Positions 1 through 10,558 are shown, counted from the stretch's first letter. The stretch: 64,000 nt of DNA from Synechococcus sp. CB0101 (GCF_000179235.2 NZ_CP039373.1:1829860-1893859), one strand, 5' to 3'. Program-made: numbers and translations. The notes: generated by a model from the sequence alone, not told the origin.

Positions 1-183
1 CATCGCCGCACCGTGGTGCTGATCTATGCCTTCACCCAGTGGCTGGCGGCGTTGGCCTTGGTGCTGGCCAACGCGGAGCTGCGCTTTCTTTGGCTGGGCC
101 TGGCCACGGCGGTGCTGATCGTGGTGGTGACCGCGGCTCGCCGCAGCCTCAACCGCGAACAACTCGCCGGCGATGACGGCTGA
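1..183 (+). CDS. C-terminal fragment of a glycosyl-4-like sugar-phosphate transferase (partial)
   Basis: The window opens inside a reading frame that ends at TGA 181-183. The visible 60 residues contain two hydrophobic stretches followed by a short basic tail ([11 protein letters not shown]), as at the membrane-bound C-terminus of MraY/WecA-type undecaprenyl- or decaprenyl-phosphate sugar transferases. I recall a family 4 glycosyl transferase upstream of cinA in other picocyanobacteria, so the family name rests mostly on context. The frame overlaps the cinA start by 11 bp, which suggests translational coupling. Too little is present for a firm call. Confidence 0.5.
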   Translation, partial: HRRTVVLIYAFTQWLAALALVLANAELRFLWLGLATAVLIVVVTAARRSLNREQLAGDDG

Positions 184-1420
184 GATTCTCTGTATCGGCA
201 CCGAGCTGCTGCTGGGCAACATCACCAACGGCAACGCCCGCTGGATCGCTGAGCAGCTCGCCGCGCTGGGCATTCCCCACCACCGCCAGCTGGTGGTGGG
301 CGATAACCGCGAGCGCCTGATCAGCGAGTTGCAGGCCGCGGCTGGGCGTTGCCGCGTGCTGATCACCACCGGTGGCCTGGGCCCCACGCCCGACGACCTC
401 ACCACCGAGGCGATCGCTGCTGCCTTCGGGGCGCCCTTGGTGGAGCATCCCCAGGTGTGGGCCGAGATCCAGGCCCGCCTCGCGGCCCGCGGCCGCCCTT
501 GCGCCGCCAGCAATCGCCGTCAGGCCTATCTGCCCGAGGGGGCTGAACTGCTCCCCAACCCCACCGGCACTGCGCCAGGGATGATCTGGAGCCCGCGGCC
601 CGGCTTCACGATCCTCACCTTCCCCGGGGTGCCCAGCGAGATGCGGGCGATGTGGCAGGCCACGGCCGCTCCCTGGCTCCAGGCGGCGGGCCTGGCGGAG
701 GGGGTGTTTGCCAGCCGCATGCTGCGCTTCTGGGGTGTGGGCGAGTCGAACCTGGCCGAACAGATGGCAGACCTTTTGGAGGGCTCCAATCCCACCGTTG
801 CCCCTTACGCCGGTGCCGGTGAGGTGAAGCTGCGGATCACGGCGCGGGCTCATTCCACGGCTGAGGCTGAGGCCTTGCTGGCGCCGGTGGCGGCGGAGAT
901 CCGCGCCCGCGCTGGCAACGCCTGCTTCGGGGCCGATCACGACAGCCTTGCTTCGGTGGTGTTGGAGCTGCTGCGCCAGCGCGGCCAGACCCTGGCGGTG
1001 GCCGAGAGTTGTACAGGAGGTGGCCTGGGGGCTGCCCTGGCTGCGGTGCCGGGCGCTTCCGATGTGTGGGTCGGTGGTGTGATCGCCTACGCCAACAGCG
1101 TGAAGCAAGGGCTCTTGGGGGTGCCGGCTGAGCTGCTGCAAGCTCACGGTGCCGTGAGCGATCCGGTGGCCCAGGCCATGGCGGAAGGAGCGCGTCGCGC
1201 CACCGGGGCCGATTGGGCGTTGGCGATCACGGGCGTGGCCGGGCCCGGTGGCGGCAGCGATGCAAAACCCGTCGGCTTGGTGCACCTGGCCGTGGCTGGC
1301 CCGGATGGTTGTAGCAGTGAGGGTTTGCGCTTTGGCGCGAGCCGGGGGAGGGCGTGGATCCAAACGCTGGCGGCTGGGGAAGCCCTCAACCGGCTGCGGC
1401 TGCGGATGCTCGAGGGCTGA
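173..1420 (+). CDS. cinA: CinA family protein (NMN amidohydrolase / competence-damage protein)
   Basis: A 415-residue protein of the usual two-domain length. The N-terminal half is a molybdopterin-binding-like (MoCF) domain beginning [16 protein letters not shown] with a GGLGPTPDD loop near residue 65. The C-terminal half (from about residue 255) is a PncC-type domain with the motif [12 protein letters not shown] and [10 protein letters not shown]. The family deamidates nicotinamide mononucleotide in pyridine-nucleotide salvage, and the N-terminal domain has ADP-ribose pyrophosphatase activity in some bacteria. The ATG overlaps the end of the upstream transferase. leuC follows after 55 bp on the same strand. 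Confidence 0.93.
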   Translation: MTAEILCIGTELLLGNITNGNARWIAEQLAALGIPHHRQLVVGDNRERLISELQAAAGRCRVLITTGGLGPTPDDLTTEAIAAAFGAPLVEHPQVWAEIQARLAARGRPCAASNRRQAYLPEGAELLPNPTGTAPGMIWSPRPGFTILTFPGVPSEMRAMWQATAAPWLQAAGLAEGVFASRMLRFWGVGESNLAEQMADLLEGSNPTVAPYAGAGEVKLRITARAHSTAEAEALLAPVAAEIRARAGNACFGADHDSLASVVLELLRQRGQTLAVAESCTGGGLGAALAAVPGASDVWVGGVIAYANSVKQGLLGVPAELLQAHGAVSDPVAQAMAEGARRATGADWALAITGVAGPGGGSDAKPVGLVHLAVAGPDGCSSEGLRFGASRGRAWIQTLAAGEALNRLRLRMLEG

Positions 1421-1475
1421 GCGGAGCGGTATCGCTCTCCGCCCTAGGCTCGCGGGCTGCGTTGGTGGATGCGCC

Positions 1476-2885
1476 GTGAGCTCCGGCACCCTTTACGACA
1501 AGGTCTGGGATCTGCATCAGGTGGCCCAGCTGCCCGGTGGTTCCACTCAGCTGTTCATCGGCCTGCACCTGATCCATGAGGTGACAAGCCCGCAGGCCTT
1601 TGCTGGCTTGAAGGACCTGGGCCTGAGCGTGCGTCACCCCGAGCGCACGGTGGCCACGGTGGATCACATCGTGCCCACCACCTCCCAGGCACGGCCCTTC
1701 GCCGACCCGCTGGCCGAGGAGATGCTCGCCACGCTTGAGGCCAACTGCGCTGAGCACGGCATCACCCTGCATGGCCTCGGCAGTGGCCGTCAGGGCATCG
1801 TGCACGTGATCGCCCCTGAGTTGGGCCTCACCCAGCCGGGCATGACCGTCGCCTGCGGCGACTCCCACACCTCCACCCACGGTGCCTTTGGTGCGATCGC
1901 ATTCGGCATCGGCACCAGCCAGGTGCGCGACGTGCTCGCCAGCCAGAGCCTGGCCATGGGCAAGCTCAAGGTGCGCCGCATCTGGGTGGATGGGCAGCTG
2001 CAGCAGGGTGTCTATGCCAAGGATCTGGTGCTGCATGTGATCCGCAGCCTCGGCGTGAAGGGCGGTGTGGGCTATGCCTACGAATTCGCTGGCCCGGCGA
2101 TCGATGCGCTCTCGATGGAGGAGCGCATGACCCTCTGCAACATGGCGATCGAGGGCGGCGCCCGCTGCGGTTACGTGAACCCCGACCAGGTGACTTTCGA
2201 TTACCTGAAGGGCCGGCCCTTTGCCCCAAGCGGTGCGGCCTGGGATCAGGCCGTGGCCTGGTGGAGCAGCCTCGCCAGCGGCCCCGATGCCGTCTTCGAC
2301 GATGAGGTGCGCTTTGACGCCGCCTCGATTGCCCCCACCATCACCTGGGGCATCACCCCCGGGCAGGGCATCGGCGTGGATGAAGCTGTGCCCACCCTCG
2401 AGCAAACCGAGCCTGACGAGCGTCCTCTCGCTGAGGAGGCTTACCGCTACATGGATCTGCAGCCCGGTACCCCCATCGCCGGTACACCGGTTGATGTGTG
2501 CTTCATCGGCAGCTGCACCAACGGCCGCCTCAGCGATTTGCAGGCGGCGGCGGCGGTGGCCAAGGGCCGCAAGGTGGCACCCGGAATCAAGGCCTTTGTG
2601 GTGCCTGGCAGTGAGCAGGTGGCTGCCGCGGCGGAAGCCGAGGGGCTCGACAAGGTGTTCCTTGAGGCCGGCTTTGAGTGGCGCGAGCCCGGCTGCTCGA
2701 TGTGCCTGGCGATGAACCCCGATCGGCTCGAGGGCCGGCAGATCAGCGCCAGCTCCAGCAACCGCAACTTCAAGGGCCGTCAGGGCTCCGCCAGCGGCCG
2801 CACCCTGCTGATGAGCCCGGCCATGGTGGCCGCCGCCGCCATCAACGGCCGCGTGAGCGACGTTCGCACCCTCCTCAACGCCTGA
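1476..2885 (+). CDS. leuC: 3-isopropylmalate dehydratase large subunit
   Basis: LeuC isomerises 2-isopropylmalate to 3-isopropylmalate in leucine synthesis, together with LeuD. The GTG at 1476 gives [16 protein letters not shown], the usual start of the family, and 469 residues, the usual length; the open frame runs further upstream into cinA but that part has no homology. The aconitase-type [4Fe-4S] ligands are visible as GSCTNGR and [22 protein letters not shown] is the conserved active-site segment. leuD starts 4 bp after the stop, so the two subunits are co-transcribed. Confidence 0.96.
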   Translation: MSSGTLYDKVWDLHQVAQLPGGSTQLFIGLHLIHEVTSPQAFAGLKDLGLSVRHPERTVATVDHIVPTTSQARPFADPLAEEMLATLEANCAEHGITLHGLGSGRQGIVHVIAPELGLTQPGMTVACGDSHTSTHGAFGAIAFGIGTSQVRDVLASQSLAMGKLKVRRIWVDGQLQQGVYAKDLVLHVIRSLGVKGGVGYAYEFAGPAIDALSMEERMTLCNMAIEGGARCGYVNPDQVTFDYLKGRPFAPSGAAWDQAVAWWSSLASGPDAVFDDEVRFDAASIAPTITWGITPGQGIGVDEAVPTLEQTEPDERPLAEEAYRYMDLQPGTPIAGTPVDVCFIGSCTNGRLSDLQAAAAVAKGRKVAPGIKAFVVPGSEQVAAAAEAEGLDKVFLEAGFEWREPGCSMCLAMNPDRLEGRQISASSSNRNFKGRQGSASGRTLLMSPAMVAAAAINGRVSDVRTLLNA

Positions 2886-2889
2886 TCCG

Positions 2890-3525
2890 ATGACCAGCTC
2901 CACGCCATTCCCCGCCGGCCCGATCAGCAGCGTCAGCGGCACCACCGTGGTGGTGCGCGGCGATGACATCGACACCGATCGGATCATTCCGGCGCGCTTC
3001 CTCAAGTGCGTCACCTTTGACGCCCTTGGCCCCGCCGCCTTCGCCGACGATCGTGCTGAGTTGGCTGGTGGCGCCGCGGGCCCGCACCCCTTCGATCGCC
3101 CGGAGCTTCAGGGCGCTTCGATCCTGCTGGTGAACCGCAACTTCGGCTGCGGCTCGAGCCGGGAGCACGCCCCCCAGGCGCTGATGCGTTGGGGCATTCG
3201 CGCCGTGGTGGGCGAGAGCTTCGCCGAGATCTTCTACGGCAACTGCCTGGCCTTGGGTATTCCTTGCCTGGCAGCCGATCACGACACAATGCTGGCGATT
3301 CAGGCCGCTGCTGAAGCCGATCCCGCTGCCGCTTTCGAGGTGGATGTGGCCGATGCGCGGCTGAGCCGCGGCAGCCAAAGCTGGCAACTGGAGTTGGCCG
3401 CCGGCCCGCGCCAGATGTTGGCAACCGGCCAGTGGGATGCCACCGGTCAGCTGCTGGCCAACGCCGAAGCGCTCGATGCGACGGTTGCGCGCCTGCCTTA
3501 CCTGAGCGGATTCAGCGCCGCCTGA
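2890..3525 (+). CDS. leuD: 3-isopropylmalate dehydratase small subunit
   Basis: 211 residues with the LeuD swivel-domain signatures: GDDIDTDRIIPARFLK near the N-terminus and RNFGCGSSREHAPQAL around residue 80. It forms the heterodimeric isomerase with LeuC, whose gene ends 4 bp upstream. The ATG at 2890 gives a few residues before the conserved core and is the natural start. The frame ends 71 bp before the next gene. Confidence 0.95.
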   Translation: MTSSTPFPAGPISSVSGTTVVVRGDDIDTDRIIPARFLKCVTFDALGPAAFADDRAELAGGAAGPHPFDRPELQGASILLVNRNFGCGSSREHAPQALMRWGIRAVVGESFAEIFYGNCLALGIPCLAADHDTMLAIQAAAEADPAAAFEVDVADARLSRGSQSWQLELAAGPRQMLATGQWDATGQLLANAEALDATVARLPYLSGFSAA

Positions 3526-3596
3526 GCTTGGCCCTGGCCGCCCGCGTGGCGGCCAGTCGCGTAAGTGTCTATCAAGGAGAGAGCAGTCTGTGGCCG

Positions 3597-4091
3597 ATGC
3601 GACTCCTTGCTTCACTCCAGCCGGTGATTGCGGCCTTGTTGCTGGCGCCAGCTGCCGTAGCTGCGGCCCAGCCACTCGTGGTTGAGCCCTATCGGGCTCC
3701 AGCGGCAAAGGTCTCGCCGCCTTGGCCGCAGTGCCGCGGTTGTGATCTGCGCGGAGCCGATCTGAGTGGGCTGCTGCTCAACGGGATCGACCTGCGCGAT
3801 GCCGATCTGCGTGGTGCGGATCTGCGCGGCAGCAATCTGGAGGGAGCCGATCTCAGTGGCGCCGATCTGCGTGGCGCAATGCTTCAGGACAGTTGGCTGA
3901 GCAACGCCGATCTCAGTGACGTGGATCTGCGCCAGGCGAATCTGCGCGATGCCGTGTTGATTCAGGCCCTCACCCCGGGGCTGCAACTGGAGGGTGCGGT
4001 GTTGATCGGGGCCGACTTCACCGGCAGTGATCTGATGATTGGCGGCGATGAGGCGGGGCCAGATTCCTTGCCGCCGTTGCCGGGGCGTTAG
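3597..4091 (+). CDS. Exported pentapeptide-repeat protein
   Basis: The ATG at 3597 gives a 164-residue protein with an N-terminal signal peptide (MRLLASLQPVIAALLLAPA then AAVAAAQP). An AGGAGA lies unusually far (16 nt) upstream. The mature part has a CRGC motif and then about 14 A(D/N)L-type pentapeptide repeats (GADLSG, DADLRG, GSNLEG, NADLSD and so on), expected to fold as a right-handed quadrilateral beta helix. Many cyanobacterial proteins of this kind are lumenal or periplasmic with unknown function. The repeat is also visible as a DNA periodicity with recurring GATCTG. The open frame extends upstream into leuD, but only the part from 3597 makes sense. Confidence 0.85.
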   Translation: MRLLASLQPVIAALLLAPAAVAAAQPLVVEPYRAPAAKVSPPWPQCRGCDLRGADLSGLLLNGIDLRDADLRGADLRGSNLEGADLSGADLRGAMLQDSWLSNADLSDVDLRQANLRDAVLIQALTPGLQLEGAVLIGADFTGSDLMIGGDEAGPDSLPPLPGR

Positions 4092-4093
4092 GC

Positions 4094-7000
4094 CTAGAAA
4101 CCTCGGCGTTGAATCGCCTGGTCTTGGGCTAGGCCCGGTGGGGTGTAGGGCACAAAGGGCACACCGGTGCCGCGGAAGTTGAAGTCGTTGAGCTTCACCC
4201 GCACCCCGCCGATGCCTTGATAGGGGCTGTAGTACACGGCCAATTCGTAGGCACGCCGCTGCCAGCGCAGCTCCACATAGGAATCCACCACATCACCGAA
4301 GAATTCGGAATTGGGATCGCTGTTCACCCCGATGCCACCACTCAGGATCAGGGGCCCGACTAATTGCTGGGTCAGCCCGAGGCCGATGGTGCTCAGGTCC
4401 ACGATGCGGTCGAAGCTGAAGGGGCTGACGCCCTGACGCAGGGTGCCGCCGCCGGTCACGGTGACCTGGGTGTAGTCGAAGAAGTTCTTTTGCAGGTGGC
4501 CCAGGGTGAGGGTGGGTCCGCCGCTGATGCTGAAGGCCTGCTGACTGGTGCCATCGCCGTAGTAGGCGAGGTTCATGTTCAGGTTGGTGTTGATGGCCAG
4601 GCCAGGCACGATCGGCGTGGGGCTGAAGCGGGTGGCCAGCTCCGTACCGGGATTGCGTGGTTTGCCGCTCCAGAGGGGCAGGCGGCTGTTGATGGAGCCG
4701 TAAACGTTGGCCCGCCACAGCTCCGCCAGATTCACGGTCTTGAACTCAGTGCCCTGGAAGTTGCCGAAGCCAGCGCGCCAGAACAGCTTGTTGGTGATCT
4801 TGCCCAGGTTGGGCAGATCGCGCGTTTGCTCCAGTGAAGCCCCTAGGGCCGAGTAAACGTCTTGCTCGCCAAGGGAGCCGTTCCAGACCCGATAGCGATA
4901 GGCGGCAAAGCCACGGGCGGTGGTGCGTCCGATCCATGGCAATCGGAAGGAGCGGCTGATATCCCCCCAGCTGCGGGTGCCATTGGCGAAGTTGCTCGGA
5001 TCAAACGTGGAGAAATCACCCACCACGTCGATGTTGAGCCCGAGCACGCGCGTGTCGAAACGCGCTAGCAGGCCGAAGAGATCCCCAATGCGAGTGGGCT
5101 GACTCTTCGGTGAGCTGCCGATCGGCTTGCCCGGCAACACATAGCTGCTGGTGGTGCCATCGAGGGCGCGGCGCACCATGAACTGCGGTTGCAGGTTGAG
5201 GGTGCCGCGCTTGCCTACCTCCAGCGGCTTGAGGTTGTAGCCGAGGTAGAAGCCATCGCGGTCTTCTGAATCCACCGCCATCACCCAGCGGTTTTCCACC
5301 TCGCGGTCTTTCTCGAAGCGCTGGTTGCGTTGCAGCGGAATGGGTAGGCGATCTTCCAGGATCAGTTGATTGCTCTTGGCCTGAAGCACTAAATCGCCAT
5401 TGGGCTCCTGGCGTGCCACCACACCGCTGGCATCCACCCACGACTGGGCCGGTGTGTAGGGGTCGTTGGTGAAGGCGGCTCGATCGGCTTGCCAGCCGTT
5501 CGGCGTCACGGTGAGCCGGTTGGCCTGGATGCGCCAGCGGCTGATCATGCCGCTCACGAATTTGCGGTTTTCCTTGGTGGTGAGGGGATTGAGCTGCCAG
5601 GGCCGCACGCTTCCGTACGTCACCTCGCGGCCGCTGATGTTGACGTCGTCGCCAGCGTTGCCCGCTTGCCGCCGCACCGTGAGGCTCTGCTGGAACTGCA
5701 GGTTGCTCACCCGTTGATCCACCGCGGCTGCAATGGCTTTGCGACGCAGTGCCTCCTGCTGACCAGGGCTGAGCGCGTTGGAGTTGCTCGCAGCATCGGG
5801 TACCTCAGCAGGTGTTCCTGTGGCTTGTTCGGCTGAACCGAGTGCCACCTGATTGAGCTGCTCGCTGAGTGGTTTGGGTTGCGGTTGCCCGCCGCCCGGG
5901 CAGCCATCCGGTGGCTCCATCGCCACGCTGAACCGCGGCGGTGGGCTGCTGCCGAAGCGGTAGCGCATGCCCACCAGGTAGGCATTGCTGCCTTCACTCA
6001 CGCCGCTGTAGGTGCCGTAGGCGCCGGAGCGGTGGTGGATGCGGCCCACAATCGACCATTCCGGCTTGATCAGCGCTTCCACCTCGAAGCCGAGGTAGTT
6101 GAGGAAGGTGGTGTAGTTCTCGCGGAACGTCTTCTCGTAGTTGCTGACGTTGGTGTTGAGGCTGACGCCTTCAAAGAAGGCCAGGCTCAGCCACGGCTGC
6201 AGCCAGGCGCGCACACCGAAGCTCCAGGTGAATTCGCCGAAGGTTTGGGCGGGGGTGTTGGCGTAGGGAACGTCTTGGTTGAATTCACCGCCCTGCTGCT
6301 CATAGGCGTGGTGCAGCAGAGCGTTGGAATCGAATTCCAAGGCCAGGGGGCCGGCGCGCAGCAGCCGCTTGTTCAGGCCCACCCCCCAGAGGTATTCCGG
6401 CCGCATCCGGCCATTGAACAGAAAGGTGTCGCCGAAGTTGGCGTCGATCATCTGGCCGCCCCACACGGTCGCCGCCCAGGGGTAAGGGCGCCAGTTGGGC
6501 ACGGGCGGCAGCGGCGGCGGGCAGGCCATCGTCTGCGCCTGAGGCGAGAGGGCCACCGGTGGCATCTCCCAGTCGTCGGCCGGTAGGCGCTCCGGGGTTC
6601 CGGCGGGGACGCCGATCGCTTCGCTACCGCCGCTCAGAGGTGAGGTCTCCAGGGCCTCACCCACCGTGGCGTCGGCGTCCGGGAGCTCGGCGACCCCGAA
6701 GCTCACATCACCGTTGAAGGGCGCCACGGGTGTCGCCCAATAGCTGAGCGGCAGGAGCGGGGCGCTAGGCGGCTGGCTGGGGTTGAGGTCGAGGGCGGCG
6801 CTATCGAGATCGAGGACGCCGTACACCTCATCGATCTCGCCGCTGTTCTCGATCAGGCTGTAGCGGAGCTTGCTGGCCTGGAGATATTGGTTGCCGCGTT
6901 GAAAGCGAACCCGGCCGCTGGCGAAAATGGTGCGGGTGGCGCTTTCGTATTCCAGGCGATCCGCCAGCAGGCGGCCTCCCGCCAGGATCACTTTCACATT

Positions 7001-7246
7001 GCCCGTGGCCACAAATCGGTTGGCCAGCAGGTCAAACCCCTGATCGTCGGCGCTCAGCTCGATCTCGATCGGTGGCCGCTGAGCCGGTGTGGCCTCAATC
7101 AGTCCAGATGGGCCCCCCTCCGAGGCCGGAGCAGCAGGGCTGGGTGCAGTCGTGGGCTGTTCCGCTGCAACAGCGTGACCGCCCATCGCGATCGATGCCG
7201 ATCCCAGCACCGCAATCAAACGGCGGACGCGTTGCGGGACAGGCAC
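4094..7246 (-). CDS. LptD/OstA-like outer-membrane protein with DUF3769 domain
   Basis: 1050 residues with an N-terminal signal sequence, an OstA/LptA-like segment around residues 60-145 (NRFVATGNVKVILAGGRLLADRLEY, given here only as its start, and FASGRVRFQRGNQYLQA) and a long beta-rich C-terminal region with alternating aromatic residues, as expected for a barrel. This is the cyanobacterial DUF3769 form of the lipopolysaccharide-assembly protein LptD, which inserts LPS into the outer leaflet. The last residue is Phe, the usual outer-membrane barrel signal. It is convergent with the pentapeptide gene, with 2 bp between the stops. Confidence 0.85.
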   Translation of the reverse strand: MPVPQRVRRLIAVLGSASIAMGGHAVAAEQPTTAPSPAAPASEGGPSGLIEATPAQRPPIEIELSADDQGFDLLANRFVATGNVKVILAGGRLLADRLEYESATRTIFASGRVRFQRGNQYLQASKLRYSLIENSGEIDEVYGVLDLDSAALDLNPSQPPSAPLLPLSYWATPVAPFNGDVSFGVAELPDADATVGEALETSPLSGGSEAIGVPAGTPERLPADDWEMPPVALSPQAQTMACPPPLPPVPNWRPYPWAATVWGGQMIDANFGDTFLFNGRMRPEYLWGVGLNKRLLRAGPLALEFDSNALLHHAYEQQGGEFNQDVPYANTPAQTFGEFTWSFGVRAWLQPWLSLAFFEGVSLNTNVSNYEKTFRENYTTFLNYLGFEVEALIKPEWSIVGRIHHRSGAYGTYSGVSEGSNAYLVGMRYRFGSSPPPRFSVAMEPPDGCPGGGQPQPKPLSEQLNQVALGSAEQATGTPAEVPDAASNSNALSPGQQEALRRKAIAAAVDQRVSNLQFQQSLTVRRQAGNAGDDVNISGREVTYGSVRPWQLNPLTTKENRKFVSGMISRWRIQANRLTVTPNGWQADRAAFTNDPYTPAQSWVDASGVVARQEPNGDLVLQAKSNQLILEDRLPIPLQRNQRFEKDREVENRWVMAVDSEDRDGFYLGYNLKPLEVGKRGTLNLQPQFMVRRALDGTTSSYVLPGKPIGSSPKSQPTRIGDLFGLLARFDTRVLGLNIDVVGDFSTFDPSNFANGTRSWGDISRSFRLPWIGRTTARGFAAYRYRVWNGSLGEQDVYSALGASLEQTRDLPNLGKITNKLFWRAGFGNFQGTEFKTVNLAELWRANVYGSINSRLPLWSGKPRNPGTELATRFSPTPIVPGLAINTNLNMNLAYYGDGTSQQAFSISGGPTLTLGHLQKNFFDYTQVTVTGGGTLRQGVSPFSFDRIVDLSTIGLGLTQQLVGPLILSGGIGVNSDPNSEFFGDVVDSYVELRWQRRAYELAVYYSPYQGIGGVRVKLNDFNFRGTGVPFVPYTPPGLAQDQAIQRRGF

Positions 7247-7317
7247 CGAAGGGAATTAAGAGGGCGTGATCCTGACACGCCTGGGGCGGGAACGCCGATC
7301 AGGCTTCGGGCAGAGGA

Positions 7318-7437
7318 TCACTCCTCCAGGTCTTTGCGGCTGGGGGTGCGGCTGGGATCGCTGGCCAGGAAGCCGAACACGAAGATCCCGATGAAAAAGA
7401 AGACGACGGAGTAAACCGAGATCTTGAGGGCGAGCAT
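7318..7437 (-). CDS. psbI: Photosystem II reaction-centre protein I
   Basis: A 39-residue frame, [20 protein letters not shown] followed by [19 protein letters not shown], is unmistakable PsbI: one transmembrane helix and a polar stromal tail. PsbI sits next to D1 and stabilises early PSII assembly intermediates. It lies between the OstA-like gene (same strand, downstream) and the divergently read mannosidase. Confidence 0.97.
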   Translation of the reverse strand: MLALKISVYSVVFFFIGIFVFGFLASDPSRTPSRKDLEE

Positions 7438-7537
7438 TGGTTCTGTCCGGCGGTGACAGGGAGTGACGGGCGCCAGGTGGGCCCTGAATGACCCTGCGGC
7501 AGCGGCATCATCCTATGGGTCGTGATCGCGTAGACCG

Positions 7538-10500
7538 ATGCCGGAGGGGCCAGAGCGCGCTGTTCGCTCCTGGATTGAAACGTTTCAGGGGCAATCGCGG
7601 CTGGATCTCAGGCCCCTCTGGCGCCGCTGCACCCCTGCTGGCGCTGGCGATCTGGCCTTGCTGGATCCCTGGGGAGCGCGTCATCGCCCCGATTGGCATG
7701 CCCGCGGCCTGCTGATCTGGCCCCGCGGTGGCCGGTGGCTGGAGCTGCAGCTGGAGCTGGTGTGTCCCGTGGCCTGGCAGCAACGGCAGCAGGGGGATCG
7801 CCTGGCGCGTCTGGTGCTGCGTTGGTGGGCCGATGCGGTGGACCTGCGGGTGAACGGGGAGAGGGTGCATCAGGGGGATCTCTTCGATACCGCCTGCCGC
7901 TGGCCCCTCCCCGCTGCCTGGTGGAACGGCGAGCCCCTGCAGCTACAGCTGCGCCTGCGCTCCCCCCTCCACGACGACGGTGCGCTGATCACCAGTGCCG
8001 TGGAGCAGGAGCCCTTGGATTCAGCCGATCCCAGTGGGGTGCTGGCAGGGCCGCGGCTGGCCCTGGCGGCGCAGCGTCTGCCGGCTGAGGCCCAGCCGGC
8101 TTTGCTGAAACAGCTGGATGCGCTTGATCCAGCTGATCCCACCAGCGCAGCGGTGCTGGAGCCTTGGCTGAGGCAGCAGGAGCAGTTGCAGCCGCCTGGC
8201 CCTGTGCAGGTGTTGGGCCACGCCCATCTGGATCTGGCCTGGCTGTGGCCGGTGGCCGACACCTGGCAGGCCGCTGTGCGCACCTTTGAATCAGCGCTCT
8301 CCTTGATGGAGTGCTTCCCGGAGCTCCACTTCGCCCACTCCACCCCGGCGCTCTACGCCTGGATTGAGCAGCACCGCCCGGCTCTGTTTGCGCGGCTGCG
8401 GGCGGCGATGCAAGCCGGGCGCTTCGAGCCGATCAATGGCCCCTGGGTGGAGAGCGATTGCGTGCTGATCGGCACCGCTTCCCTGCAGCAGCAGTTTGCC
8501 CTTGGCCAGGCCTACAGCCGCTCCCGTTTCCCCGAGTTGACACACAACCTCTGTTGGCTGCCCGACAGCTTTGGCTTCAGTGCAGGACTGCCCGCCGTGG
8601 CCCGCAGTACCGGAGTGGAGTGGTTCTGCACCCACAAGCTCGCCTGGAACAGCGGCCAACCGTTCCCCCACCGCCTGTTCCGCTGGCGCAGCCGCTGCGG
8701 CAGTGAACTGCTGGCCCTGGCTACGGCTCCGATCGGCACCGACGGTGACCCCCTAGCGATTGAGGCCTACAGCCGCGCTTGGCAAGGCGCCACGGGCGTG
8801 GATCAGGCCCTCTGGCTCCCGGGTGTGGGCGATCACGGCGGCGGTCCCACTGCAGAGATGCTCGAGCAGTTGCAGCTGTGGCAGAACCAACCGTTGGCCT
8901 GCCCGCAGACCCATGGCAGCCTGCGCCAGTACCTGGCTGGGCTCGAGCCGTTGGCGGCGCAGCTGCCGGTGTGGCGCGATGAGCTCTATCTCGAGTTGCA
9001 CCGCGGTTGTGCCACGAGCCGGCCCGATCAGAAGCGCCATAACCGCAGCCTGGAGCGGCTGTTGCGGGAGGCGGATCTGGCCCAGGCCCTTCAACACGTA
9101 TTGGCTCCGGGCGCACCCCCGCCAGCCCCGGCTGACTGGAAGCCGTTGCTGTTCCAGCAGTTTCACGACATCCTCCCGGGCACCTCGATCCCGGAGGTGT
9201 TTGAGCAGGCCGAACCCCAGTGGCGTGCTGCGCGCCGCCAGGCCCGCCGCTGTCGTGATGCGGCCTGGCAGGCCCTGTTGCCGCCGCACCGCAACGGCTG
9301 GTGGTTGGTGCAAGGGCAGTTGCAAAGCGCGGGGCCATGCACCCTGCGGCTGCCGGCGGGCTCCTGGCGACAGCTCCCTAGCCAGGCAGCGCTCCCCCAG
9401 CAGTCAGCACCCGGTGGTGGCACTTGGGTGCAGATCAACCTGCCCGCCGGTGTGGCGGCGGTGCCGCTGCAACGCGCTGCGCTGGAGGCGCACTCCGAGG
9501 TGGTTGCGCTCCAGCATCCGGTTGTGTTGCAGGCCGTGGATCAAACCCTGCAGCTCAGCAATGGCCTTGTGCGGGCGGCGTTCGGCCCGACCGGGCTCGA
9601 GCAGCTGTGGGGGGCGGACGGCGTGGCCCAGTTGGCGGAGCCAGCGGCTTGGTGCCGCTGGCGTGATCACGGAGAGTTCTGGGATGCCTGGGATCTTGCG
9701 GTCGACTACCGCCAGCACCCCTTGCCGCTGCAGTGGCAGAGCGGCCCTGATGTGGCGGAGCAGGGGCCGCTCTGTACACGGCTGGTGTGGCGTGGCCGCT
9801 GCGGCAGCAGCCGCCTGCGGCTGGACGTGCAACTGCGGGCGGCATCGCCATGGTTGGAGCTCACGCTGCAGGTGGATTGGTGCCAGCGCCATGAGCTGCT
9901 GCGGCTGGAGTTGCCCCTGGCGCAAGCCGCCTGCCGCTACGCCGCCGATACCTCGGGCGGCGTGATCGAGCGCCCGGCTGCGCCGGTGAATGGCCGTGAG
10001 CAGGCGCGCTGGGAGGTGCCTGCCATCAGTTGGCTGGCCTCCCAGCGCGCGGCAGGTGGCGGTTTGGCGGTGCTGCTGGATGGGCCCCAGGGGGTGTCGG
10101 CGGATACGGATCGCCTTGGGGTGTCGTTGCTGCGGGCGCCCACGTGGCCGGATCCCTCCGCCGATCAGGGGCGGCAACGGTTGCGTTTGGCCCTGATGCC
10201 CTGTGCCCAGGGCTGGCGCCAGCAAGCGGTGCCCCTGGCGGCGCAACGGTTCCGCGAGCCGCTCTGGATTCGCCCCGCAGCTGGTGCTGGTGCTCCCGAG
10301 GGTTGGCCGGCCCTGGATCTGGGTTCAACGGCGCTGCAGCTGGTACAGCTGCAGCCGCACGCTCAGCCCGGCACAGCCCGGCTCACCGTGCAAAACCTCA
10401 GCCCGCAGCGCCAACAGCTGCGCTGGCCTCAAGGGTGGATCGCTCGCCGCGAATCAGGGGAGGCGTCCGTTGATCTCCAAGCGGGGGATCAACTGTTGCC

Positions 10501-10558
10501 CTGGCAGCTCGGCCACTGGCAGATCTGGTGTGCGGGAGGCGACCCTCAGTCGTCGTGA
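7538..10558 (+). CDS. Alpha-mannosidase, glycoside hydrolase family 38
   Basis: 1006 residues with the GH38 layout: an N-terminal accessory domain, then the catalytic domain starting at GHAHLDLAWLWPV (zinc-binding His and Asp, about residue 228), the nucleophile region CWLPDSFGFSAGLP, and GVGDHGGGPT with further metal ligands, followed by a middle helical and a C-terminal beta-sandwich domain. The family hydrolyses alpha-mannosides with retention at a zinc site. No signal peptide is visible, so a cytoplasmic role in glycan turnover is likely. The gene sits between psbI and psbN/psbH, and its 3' end overlaps convergent psbN by 13 bp. Confidence 0.9.
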   Translation: MPEGPERAVRSWIETFQGQSRLDLRPLWRRCTPAGAGDLALLDPWGARHRPDWHARGLLIWPRGGRWLELQLELVCPVAWQQRQQGDRLARLVLRWWADAVDLRVNGERVHQGDLFDTACRWPLPAAWWNGEPLQLQLRLRSPLHDDGALITSAVEQEPLDSADPSGVLAGPRLALAAQRLPAEAQPALLKQLDALDPADPTSAAVLEPWLRQQEQLQPPGPVQVLGHAHLDLAWLWPVADTWQAAVRTFESALSLMECFPELHFAHSTPALYAWIEQHRPALFARLRAAMQAGRFEPINGPWVESDCVLIGTASLQQQFALGQAYSRSRFPELTHNLCWLPDSFGFSAGLPAVARSTGVEWFCTHKLAWNSGQPFPHRLFRWRSRCGSELLALATAPIGTDGDPLAIEAYSRAWQGATGVDQALWLPGVGDHGGGPTAEMLEQLQLWQNQPLACPQTHGSLRQYLAGLEPLAAQLPVWRDELYLELHRGCATSRPDQKRHNRSLERLLREADLAQALQHVLAPGAPPPAPADWKPLLFQQFHDILPGTSIPEVFEQAEPQWRAARRQARRCRDAAWQALLPPHRNGWWLVQGQLQSAGPCTLRLPAGSWRQLPSQAALPQQSAPGGGTWVQINLPAGVAAVPLQRAALEAHSEVVALQHPVVLQAVDQTLQLSNGLVRAAFGPTGLEQLWGADGVAQLAEPAAWCRWRDHGEFWDAWDLAVDYRQHPLPLQWQSGPDVAEQGPLCTRLVWRGRCGSSRLRLDVQLRAASPWLELTLQVDWCQRHELLRLELPLAQAACRYAADTSGGVIERPAAPVNGREQARWEVPAISWLASQRAAGGGLAVLLDGPQGVSADTDRLGVSLLRAPTWPDPSADQGRQRLRLALMPCAQGWRQQAVPLAAQRFREPLWIRPAAGAGAPEGWPALDLGSTALQLVQLQPHAQPGTARLTVQNLSPQRQQLRWPQGWIARRESGEASVDLQAGDQLLPWQLGHWQIWCAGGDPQSS

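Noticed and set aside
149-1489. 446-residue open frame on the minus strand
   Set aside because: Antisense to cinA in a high-GC region. It has no recognisable domain and is low-complexity (Arg, Gln, Gly, His), as expected for a shadow frame.
1386-3014. 542-residue minus-strand frame
   Set aside because: Lies antisense to leuC and the leuD start, both certain genes; composition is His/Gly/Ala-rich without domains.
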